Both the position numbers and the translations under genes were made by a program. A stretch of 24,325 nt of DNA from Eubacterium sp. UBA4343 (GTDB taxonomy: Bacteria; Bacillota; Clostridia; Lachnospirales; Lachnospiraceae): contig DGTF01000018.1 in assembly GCA_002394235.1 (NCBI GenBank), positions 194,134-218,458 of the forward strand, written 5' to 3'. Below, piece after piece: positions 7,271 to 12,948 of this stretch (position 1 is its first letter; each line of letters starts with the position of its first letter). The notes under the pieces are model-generated. The model was not told the origin of the DNA, ran no database searches, and saw only the letters and a list, made by a program, of their open reading frames with translations.

Positions 7271-7523
7271 GAGGGAAAGATCAATACATAGTTTAATGCA
7301 TTAGCATGATAAATTCCACTGCTGGTGAGTTTTTGTCGAAAGAACGATGTTTTTTGACTCGGTCCCGGAAGCTTTGAGAAGGATCTGTATGCCTGACAGT
7401 ACCTTTCAAGAAGCAGCCGCAAGGCAGCGGGAGAGCATGCGGACTTTTCTCCAGTATTCAATAATCCTTTCTGTTATGTGCGTATGCGCAAGTCAGCGGA
7501 AGGGTGTAAGTCCCGGAAAAAGT

Positions 7524-8174
7524 TCAGTTGTGACAGCCGATCCGTACGATGTGCGGGTGATGTTCTCCCGTGATCCAGTCCACATCGTCGGTGTACCAGC
7601 TCATGATTTCGAGCATCTTTGTCTCCCATTGAATTGTGGCCTGCCGGCCTTCTTCTGTCTCTGCGGTTTCCATGGTGGTGTCGATTTCATCATAGCCAAA
7701 GATGTAGTCCTCCGCATTCCAGATGGAGAAGTTGCTGTCCGGACCGGGATCCACCTTGCCATGGCGGGCGGCGATCAGACCGTCGTGGCGTCTCTTGTAC
7801 TCCTCCTGAAAATCGCCCTTGAGCTTTGTCACAAATACCCGGTGGCGGATCAGCTCCTTATTCGGGCGGACGATTCCGAAGTCATGGTACATCAGGCGCA
7901 TCTCCTGATCCGGTCCGGAGATCCACCTGTAGGAATCTCCCACTTCGGCTTCCAGGGAGCGGAATTCCGCTTTCTGATGTTCGGAAGGAGTCGGAGAAAG
8001 GGGATCAGTTTCATAATAGCCAAAGACGAGATCCTCGATGTTCCAGAGACTGAAATTGCTGATTTCCAGGTCATCCATTAGTCGGGTGAGACGGTTCCAG
8101 ACTCTTCCGAGTCCGGAACGGAAGTCGTTAAATTTTTCCGGTCTGATTTGTAAGGCGATAGCGTGTCTGTTCAT
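7524..8174 (-). CDS. Tandem two-domain L-rhamnose-mutarotase-like (RhaM/DUF718) protein
   Basis: A 216-residue cytoplasmic protein made of two copies of the roughly 100-residue RhaM fold. Domain 1 is residues 1-105 and domain 2 is 108-216; they share NFSLWNIEDLVFGYYE (40-55) and NFSIWNAEDYIFGYDE (148-163), and each starts with an RH[AR] strand. RhaM interconverts alpha and beta L-rhamnose using a Tyr and a His four residues apart. Domain 2 keeps this pattern (Y126 and H130 in EYKRRH), but domain 1 has FRSGLGRVW there and has lost it. Ordinary RhaM is one domain of about 104 residues that dimerises, so this looks like a fused dimer with one active half. No rhamnose genes are nearby, so the sugar is uncertain. 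Confidence 0.75.
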   Translation of the reverse strand: MNRHAIALQIRPEKFNDFRSGLGRVWNRLTRLMDDLEISNFSLWNIEDLVFGYYETDPLSPTPSEHQKAEFRSLEAEVGDSYRWISGPDQEMRLMYHDFGIVRPNKELIRHRVFVTKLKGDFQEEYKRRHDGLIAARHGKVDPGPDSNFSIWNAEDYIFGYDEIDTTMETAETEEGRQATIQWETKMLEIMSWYTDDVDWITGEHHPHIVRIGCHN

Positions 8175-8296
8175 TCAAAATACCTCCTTGTAAGGCTTTC
8201 CCTTTTGCTTTTTCCTATGTTTTTCTTGTGATTTTTCTGTTACCCGTATTCGCAAACCCGGACGGGAGAAGTGATCAGCAGAACCGGACAAGAACA

Positions 8297-8344
8297 ATCG
8301 AAACCTGTGACTTTCCGGATCGAAACCTGTGACTTTTCGGATCG
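8297..8344 (+). repeat. 22-bp tandem repeat just upstream of the NYN gene promoter
   Basis: ATCGAAACCTGTGACTTTCC opens the copy at 8297-8318, and 8319-8340 repeats it with one change (C to T). ATCG at 8341-8344 begins a third partial copy. The array ends 1 nt before the -35 box at 8346, a position typical of activator sites. It also lies in the divergent region upstream of the RhaM-like gene. Confidence 0.85.
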
Positions 8345-8345
8345 T

Positions 8346-8374
8346 TTGCGGAATCGGGCACAGAATGTTATACT
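8346..8374 (+). promoter_or_regulatory. Extended -10 promoter of the NYN/OST-HTH gene
   Basis: TTGCGG (8346-8351), a 17-nt spacer and TATACT (8369-8374), preceded by TG at 8366-8367, form an extended -10 promoter about 70 nt before the start codon. Confidence 0.65.
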
Positions 8375-8447
8375 GATTCTGTCTTTTTATTTTATGCGAT
8401 TTCTATGAAAATTTAAGAGTGATTTTTTTATATTAAAAGGAAAAAAT

Positions 8448-9332
8448 ATGGATAATGAGTTGAAGTTCGCTGTTCTGATTGACGCGGACAATGTGTCGGA
8501 GAAGTACATCAAGATTATTTTGGAGGAGACTTCCAATAACGGAATTGCGACCTATAAGAGAATCTACGGTGACTGGACAAGTCAGCGGATGAATTCCTGG
8601 AAGCAGGTCCTGCTGAATAATTCCATCATCCCGATCCAGCAGTACAGCTACACGACAGGAAAGAATTCGACGGATTCGGCGATGATCATCGATGCCATGG
8701 ATATCCTGTACTCCAATACCGTCGATGGATTTGTGATTGTCTCTTCGGACAGCGATTTTACCCGGCTGGTGGCGAGACTGCGGGAGGCCGGGAAGCAGGT
8801 GATCGGGATGGGCGAGACTAAGACACCGATGCCGTTCATCACCGCCTGCAACCAGTTCAAGTATCTGGATATGCTCTACGAGCAGAAGCAGCAGGAGGCG
8901 GCGGATGCCGAGGCAGAAGCGGAGTCTGAGGCGGAGGCAGAGGCTGCCGCGGCTGCGGAGAAATCTCTGGCGGCGCGAAAGTCCGCGAAGGCGGCGGCAA
9001 AGAAGAAAACGGTCAGAAAGACGAAGACAAAGGAAGAACGGGAGCTGGAGAAGAAGCGGCAGAAGGACCTCAGCCGTGTCCGCAATGCGCTCAATACGAT
9101 CATCGAGAAATTCTCGGACGAGGATAACTGGATTTTTTCCGGAAAGCTCGGCGATCAGCTGTCCAGACGGATGCCGGAATTTGATGTGCGGAACTTCGGA
9201 TACAACAAATTCACGGCTTTTATCAAGTCGCTGGGCTCCTATGAATGGGAGGAGCGGAAGGACGTGAACGGACAGAAGCAGATTTACTTCCGGATCCGGG
9301 AGAATCAGAACGGGAAGGAAAATGAAAAGTAA
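8448..9332 (+). CDS. NYN (LabA/PIN-like) and OST-HTH/LOTUS domain protein
   Basis: A 294-residue protein in three parts. Residues 1-145 are a NYN domain: acidic residues D12 and D14 in VLIDADN, D76 in STDSAM, and D101/D103 in VIVSSDSDFTRL form the usual metal-binding set of this PIN-like nuclease fold. Residues 145-208 are a low-complexity Ala/Glu then Lys/Arg linker, probably helical. Residues 209-290 match an OST-HTH/LOTUS domain, a winged helix thought to bind RNA (RVRNALNTIIEKF, FGYNKFTAFIKSLGSYEW). Together these suggest an RNA-processing or RNA-binding protein, but no substrate is known from sequence. AAAAGGA precedes the ATG and a strong promoter lies upstream. It is followed by repeats and dapF. 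Confidence 0.88.
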   Translation: MDNELKFAVLIDADNVSEKYIKIILEETSNNGIATYKRIYGDWTSQRMNSWKQVLLNNSIIPIQQYSYTTGKNSTDSAMIIDAMDILYSNTVDGFVIVSSDSDFTRLVARLREAGKQVIGMGETKTPMPFITACNQFKYLDMLYEQKQQEAADAEAEAESEAEAEAAAAAEKSLAARKSAKAAAKKKTVRKTKTKEERELEKKRQKDLSRVRNALNTIIEKFSDEDNWIFSGKLGDQLSRRMPEFDVRNFGYNKFTAFIKSLGSYEWEERKDVNGQKQIYFRIRENQNGKENEK

Positions 9333-9334
9333 GC

Positions 9335-9455
9335 GGACGCGGAGGGAGCCCGGAGAATAGAGGGTGAACAGACGCGGAAGGAACTTAGAGAATAAAGGAT
9401 GAACGGACGCGGAAGCAACTCAGAAAATAAAAAGAGAAACGGACGCGGAAGGAGA
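9335..9455 (+). repeat. 35-36-bp tandem repeat between the NYN gene and dapF
   Basis: GGACGCGGA-like starts occur at 9335, 9370, 9405 and 9441 (spacings 35, 35, 36). Units read roughly GGACGCGGAAGGA...AGAATAAAGGATGAAC. A truncated relative, AACGGGAAGGAAAATGAA, lies inside the end of the upstream coding sequence. The last unit supplies the AAGGAG ribosome binding site of dapF. Confidence 0.85.
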
Positions 9456-9462
9456 TGAAGGC

Positions 9463-10302
9463 ATGAAATTCACAAAAATGCACGGGTGCGGCAATGATTA
9501 TGTGTATGTGAACTGTTTTGAGGAAGAGGTGGAAAATCCGTCGGAGGTTGCCATCCGGGTGAGTGACCGCCATTTCGGGATCGGATCAGATGGTCTGATT
9601 CTGATCAAACCTTCAGAGAAGGCGGACTGTGAAATGGATATCTACAATGCGGACGGCTCCCGGGCAAAGATGTGCGGAAACGGAATCCGCTGTGTGGCGA
9701 AATATGTATACGACAATGGAATCGTACCGAAGACGAGAATGAGGATTGATACCCAGAGCGGCATCAAGATTCTGGATCTGACAGTGGAGAATGGAAAGAC
9801 GAAGACGGTGCGCGTCAATATGGGACCGGCGGAACTGACAGCGGCGAAGGTTCCTGTGCTTTCGGACAAGGAGAGGGCAATTGATGAACCGATTGTGATT
9901 GACGGAAAGGAGTATCGCTTTACGGCGGTATCTATGGGAAATCCGCACGCGGTGGTGTTCATGGATGACGTGGATCATCTGAAAATCGAGGAGATCGGTC
10001 CGAAGTTTGAGAAAAACGCAATCTTCCCCGAGCAGGTGAACACTGAATTTATCCGGGTTCTCAGCGATGACACGATACAGATGCGTGTGTGGGAGAGAGG
10101 CTCCGGTGAGACGCTGGCCTGCGGTACCGGGTCGTGCGCAGCGGCGGTCGCGTCGATCCTGAACAAAAAGGTAAGGGATGATGTCCCGGTTACCGTGAAG
10201 CTCCGGGGCGGAGATCTGACCATCGAATGGGATCAGAAGGAGAACCGCGTCTACATGACCGGTCCTGCCAAGACGGTTTTTACAGGGCAAATAGATCTGT
10301 GA
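9463..10302 (+). CDS. dapF: Diaminopimelate epimerase DapF
   Basis: A 279-residue cytoplasmic enzyme that converts LL- to meso-diaminopimelate for lysine and peptidoglycan synthesis, without cofactor and using two cysteines. Both are present in the correct motifs: C71 in KMCGNGIRC and C220 in GSGETLACGTGSC. The N-terminal MKFTKMHGCGNDYVYVN, the middle GSDGLI and MGNPHAVVF and the C-terminal VYMTGPAKTVFTGQI are all standard. Full length. Its ribosome binding site, AAGGAG, lies in the last unit of the upstream tandem repeat, so repeat changes could affect translation (inference). A strong terminator follows the stop codon immediately. Confidence 0.97.
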   Translation: MKFTKMHGCGNDYVYVNCFEEEVENPSEVAIRVSDRHFGIGSDGLILIKPSEKADCEMDIYNADGSRAKMCGNGIRCVAKYVYDNGIVPKTRMRIDTQSGIKILDLTVENGKTKTVRVNMGPAELTAAKVPVLSDKERAIDEPIVIDGKEYRFTAVSMGNPHAVVFMDDVDHLKIEEIGPKFEKNAIFPEQVNTEFIRVLSDDTIQMRVWERGSGETLACGTGSCAAAVASILNKKVRDDVPVTVKLRGGDLTIEWDQKENRVYMTGPAKTVFTGQIDL

Positions 10303-10355
10303 GAAAAAACAGCAGCTGCATGGAAGGAAATTTTCCATGTGGCTGCTGTTTTTTT
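10303..10355. terminator. Bidirectional intrinsic terminator after dapF
   Basis: ACAGCAGCTGCATGGA (from 10309) pairs with TCCATGTGGCTGCTGT (ending 10349) around a short loop. A-tracts precede the stem and a T-tract (to 10355) follows, so it works in both directions: for dapF on the plus strand and for the convergent rhodanese/TtcA gene on the minus strand. The dispersed repeat begins at the next base. Confidence 0.93.
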
Positions 10356-10450
10356 ACGCGAACAGTGAGCCGCAGCCGAATGCGAAGTATTCGTGTGCGG
10401 CGAGCGTCGCGATAGCGAGATAAAACTCGCGCAGCGTGTTTTATCTCGCT
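10356..10450 (+). repeat. Dispersed structured repeat, copy B (complete)
   Basis: This element starts with ACGCGAACAG right after the terminator T-tract. It contains two hairpins: CCGCA (10370-10374) with TGCGG (10396-10400), plus an inner CGAAT/ATTCG stem, and a perfect 12-bp stem GCGAGATAAAAC (10415-10426) with GTTTTATCTCGC (10438-10449). The first 90 bases are identical to 22794-22883. It has no reading frame of note. It may be a small-RNA-like or REP-like element (inference). Confidence 0.93.
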
Positions 10451-10476
10451 GGGGGCGGGGCACATGTTCGATCAAG

Positions 10477-10584
10477 TGCCGGGCGCGGAACAATTCCGCA
10501 TGGAGTGCGGAGACAAATGGCTGACCGGGCGTATATGTGCTTATCTGCCGGGCGCGGAACATTTCTGCGTGGAGACAGATAGAT
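10477..10584 (+). repeat. Direct repeat pair, 69 bp apart, between copy B and the rhodanese/TtcA gene
   Basis: TGCCGGGCGCGGAACA starts at 10477 and at 10546, and both continue with a TTCYGCRTGGAG segment. A partial third match (CCGGGCG) lies near 10525. Non-coding spacer downstream of the minus-strand gene. Confidence 0.65.
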
Positions 10585-10589
10585 GAATG

Positions 10590-11819
10590 TCAGAACGGAG
10601 AGTTCTTCTGCTTTCCGCGAGGGGCGGCTTCTGCAGCGGAAGATGACTCTGCGCCGGGCATCTCAGGAAGCTCCGTCATATCGTAGGTATCCAGGAAACT
10701 GTGACGTTTTCCCTCGTGATCTTTGTAGCCCAGCACCGCGTTCATACAGATGTTTTCCATGCTGCGGAAGATATTGCCCTCTACGGAAGGGGTCGTTTTC
10801 TTGAGCTGGGCAATCAGCCGCTTGGCTTCGAGCCGCTTTGATCCGGTGCCGCCGTGTCCGTCAACAGAGCAGGTGTCGGTGAAATGGCAGGCGCACCGGA
10901 TGAACTGGAGACCGTTCGCGTCTCTCCATGCCTTGATGTCATCTTCACGGATCAGATAAAGAGGACGAATCAGCTCCATTCCCTCGAAATTTGTGCTGTG
11001 AAGCTTCGGCATCATGGTCTGTGTCTGACCGCTGTAGAGAATACTCATCAGGGTTGTTTCGATTACATCGTCGTAATGATGCCCGAGCGCGATCTTATTG
11101 CAGCCGAGATCCTTTGCCTGTCGGTACAGATAGCCCCGGCGCATTCTGGCGCAGATGTAACAGGGCGATTTCGGGATATTATCAACCGCGTCAAAGATCC
11201 GGGTCTGGAACATGGTGAGGGGAATCCCGAGAAGACCGGCGTTTCCCTGAATCATGCCGAGCGTCGTCTCGCTGTAGCCCGGGTCCATGCACAGATATAC
11301 CACTTCAAAGGGAATCTTGTTCCGCCTCTTCAGCTCCTTGAAAAGCATCGCCATGAGCATGGAGTCCTTGCCGCCTGAGATGCAGACCGCGATCTTGTCG
11401 TTCGGGCGGATGAGGTCATAGTCGATGATCGCTTTGACGAAGCGTCCCATGATGTCATGCTTGAAGCGTTTACGGAGACTTTTTTCAATCTCAGTGCGGC
11501 GCTGTTCATCCCCGGATTCGGACTTCATGACGCGCACAAGCCAGTTTCCGTAGCCGCCGTCCAGATGGTAGGCGTCATAGCCTTCGGCTAGGAGCTTCTC
11601 GGCGGGATCCCTGCTCAGTACGCCGAACATACAATAGAGGACCAGTTTTTTGTTCTTCGGCAGCTGAAAGCTGCCGTTCAGGAGGTCCTGTCTGGATATG
11701 CGCACAGAGCCCGGAATATTGCCGAGCTGGTATGCACTTTCGTCACGCACGTCAATGATTATATAATCTTCCGCAGCCCAGGTCTCAAGTTCTGCGGGAG
11801 TAACTGTCTGTATACTCAT
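10590..11819 (-). CDS. Rhodanese-PP-loop fusion, TtcA-like tRNA thiolation protein
   Basis: A 409-residue cytoplasmic protein. Residues 1-95 form a rhodanese domain with the sulfur-carrying cysteine C63 (LYCMFGVLSRD) and preceding IIIDVRDESAY. Residues 120-380 form a PP-loop ATPase domain of the TtcA/TilS group with SGGKDSM at 148-154, GHHYDDVIETTLMSILYSG (246-264), a CxxC pair at C220/C223 and a CAC...C cluster (C309, C311, C317). TtcA makes 2-thiocytidine at tRNA position 32 and holds an Fe-S cluster on three cysteines, which this arrangement fits. The fused rhodanese could deliver the sulfur (inference). The C-terminal 25 residues are low-complexity. A promoter and an AAAGAAAGG ribosome binding site support the start. 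The exact tRNA target is unproven. Confidence 0.85.
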   Translation of the reverse strand: MSIQTVTPAELETWAAEDYIIIDVRDESAYQLGNIPGSVRISRQDLLNGSFQLPKNKKLVLYCMFGVLSRDPAEKLLAEGYDAYHLDGGYGNWLVRVMKSESGDEQRRTEIEKSLRKRFKHDIMGRFVKAIIDYDLIRPNDKIAVCISGGKDSMLMAMLFKELKRRNKIPFEVVYLCMDPGYSETTLGMIQGNAGLLGIPLTMFQTRIFDAVDNIPKSPCYICARMRRGYLYRQAKDLGCNKIALGHHYDDVIETTLMSILYSGQTQTMMPKLHSTNFEGMELIRPLYLIREDDIKAWRDANGLQFIRCACHFTDTCSVDGHGGTGSKRLEAKRLIAQLKKTTPSVEGNIFRSMENICMNAVLGYKDHEGKRHSFLDTYDMTELPEMPGAESSSAAEAAPRGKQKNSPF

Positions 11820-11857
11820 TTTCTGCCTTTCTTTATTACATATTTCCGTGATCTTGT

Positions 11858-11886
11858 ATTATATCCTTCCAGTAAAAAAATAGCAA
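11858..11886 (-). promoter_or_regulatory. Promoter of the rhodanese/TtcA-like gene
   Basis: Read on the minus strand, TTGCTA (11881-11886), 17 nt and a perfect TATAAT (11858-11863) form a good housekeeping promoter about 40 nt before the start codon at 11819. Confidence 0.7.
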
Positions 11887-12059
11887 CCAATGCGTCTGTC
11901 CGAGTGAAAAATTGATTATTCGATTGTTGGATTTGGAATCAATAGCGGCTTTTTTCATATTTGAAATTAGAATTTGCGACGGCTTTTTGCACAAGGATTC
12001 GGTGATATTTTTGTATGATTTGGTCATTCAGAGATACTTTTCAACAGGACGCAGCATGC

Positions 12060-12212
12060 TATACTTAAAGTAATTCCCGAAGTACACGGGAAGCATTCTT
12101 TTTTCTTATTCTTTTTGACATCAGCTGTTCTGGCGGATGTTATCCCACGAAATGGAACTGGCAGTACGTGATTTCTAACGTGAAGTGGAACTCGTAATAC
12201 CTGACTATATAA
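12060..12212 (+). promoter_or_regulatory. Regulatory region upstream of the WXG100-like/kinase cluster
   Basis: The 11820-12336 gap holds no convincing gene. A TATACT box at 12060-12065 is followed by a short hairpin, TTCCCG (12074-12079) with CGGGAA (12087-12092), then TTTTTT a few bases on, resembling a small terminator. Further down, TGGAACT occurs at 12153 and 12186 within a 33-bp imperfect direct repeat (GAAATGGAACTGGCAGTACG and GAAGTGGAACTCGTAATACC). These could be binding sites or alternative sigma-factor -35 elements (GGAACT resembles some ECF sites); this is tentative. TATATAA near 12206 is another -10 candidate. Confidence 0.35.
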
Positions 12213-12336
12213 ATATGAAATATTATCGGCACAGAACCGTATATAAACAGCAGTAAATCAGATTTTGGACAAACGCTGCGCATGCGTGTATCTGCACAGG
12301 CGGACAGGCGCAGGAATGCAAAGAGAGGGGGATGTT

Positions 12337-12555
12337 ATGAAAGAGTTGTTGTTGCTATTTGAGCAGACTGAAAATTGTATGAAAAAGCTGAGGGAAGAAA
12401 TCCGATCTATGGAAGCAATGTACCCATCTGACGAAGAAGATGTGGCTTCCTGTTCTCTTCGCATGGAGGAGGAACTTGCTGAACTTCGCCGCAACACGGT
12501 GCGCATGAAGGTACTGCTGTACGGAATGCTGCAGCATATGTCTCAGGCAGTTTGA
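12337..12555 (+). CDS. Small helical (coiled-coil) protein, first gene of the kinase cluster
   Basis: A 72-residue protein that I do not recognise as a named family. It is strongly helical with heptad-like spacing of Leu/Met: LLLLFEQTENCMKKLREEIRSME, a short PSDEED break, then LRMEEELAELRRNTVRMKVLLYGMLQHM. This is a helix-turn-helix hairpin shape similar in size to Esx-like or T7SS accessory proteins, but there is no WXG motif. I chose the ATG at 12337 because GAGGGGG lies about 6 nt upstream; an in-frame ATG at 12265 would add a Cys/Arg-rich extension without a good ribosome binding site. It precedes the WXG100-like gene by 126 bp, so the two could form a pair (inference). Confidence 0.7.
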   Translation: MKELLLLFEQTENCMKKLREEIRSMEAMYPSDEEDVASCSLRMEEELAELRRNTVRMKVLLYGMLQHMSQAV

Positions 12556-12681
12556 TACGTGGTGAGCAAGAAATCCCTTATCTCTAGATGTGGGGGGATG
12601 AATGGTTATAAACACGGCTTTCTTTTGACCTTGGCGTCACGTGAGTTTTTGCGAAGAGTTTTTCAGGGAGGGGTGTGAAAA

Positions 12682-12948
12682 ATGTTTTTTCCAGACGAAA
12701 GGGCAGGACGTCTCCGGACGGTGGAGCACTATACGCTTGAGATGCAGGATCTGATTAAGAGAATGGCCGAGATCCTGGACAACTCTGCCGGATGCTGGAT
12801 GGGAGACAATGCGGATTTCTGCAGAGAGCATGGCAGGATTTACGCAGGAAAGGCGGCTGAGAACCTGCATATGCTGCTTGATGCGGCATATGAGATGTGT
12901 GAAGGGGCGCAGAATGTTTACAGGACAGATTCTGGACGGACGTTATGA
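12682..12948 (+). CDS. WXG100-like small protein (putative Esx/T7SS-type)
   Basis: An 88-residue protein with no signal peptide. Two helices flank a central W-M-G turn at residues 38-40 (GCWMGDNADFCREHGR). The tail ENLHMLLDAAYEMCEGAQNVY resembles the second-helix end of WXG100 proteins. Size, central WxG and helical hairpin fit the WXG100/ESAT-6 superfamily, whose members are type VII secretion substrates. AGGGAGGGG about 8 nt before the ATG gives a strong start. Its 3' end overlaps the kinase gene by 35 bp, so translation is probably coupled. No EssC-type ATPase is present in this window, so secretion is unproven. Family assignment by pattern only. Confidence 0.65.
   Translation: MFFPDERAGRLRTVEHYTLEMQDLIKRMAEILDNSAGCWMGDNADFCREHGRIYAGKAAENLHMLLDAAYEMCEGAQNVYRTDSGRTL

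Noticed and set aside
7267..7461. 64-residue minus-strand reading frame between hisC and the RhaM-like gene
   Set aside because: No family features and no convincing ribosome binding site; the region also shows no repeat.
7347..8081. Plus-strand reading frame of 244 residues opposite the RhaM-like gene
   Set aside because: The minus-strand frame shows a clear duplicated RhaM domain; the plus frame has no family features.
10356..10450. The dispersed repeat as an insertion sequence or MITE with terminal inverted repeats
   Set aside because: No long terminal inverted repeats bound the whole element and no target-site duplication is visible; pairing is in two internal hairpins.
12809..12913. 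Upstream extension of the kinase to an in-frame ATG at 12809
   Set aside because: It would lie inside the WXG100-like gene, adds Cys/Arg-rich residues unlike kinase N-termini and lacks a ribosome binding site; the ATG at 12914 has a good one.
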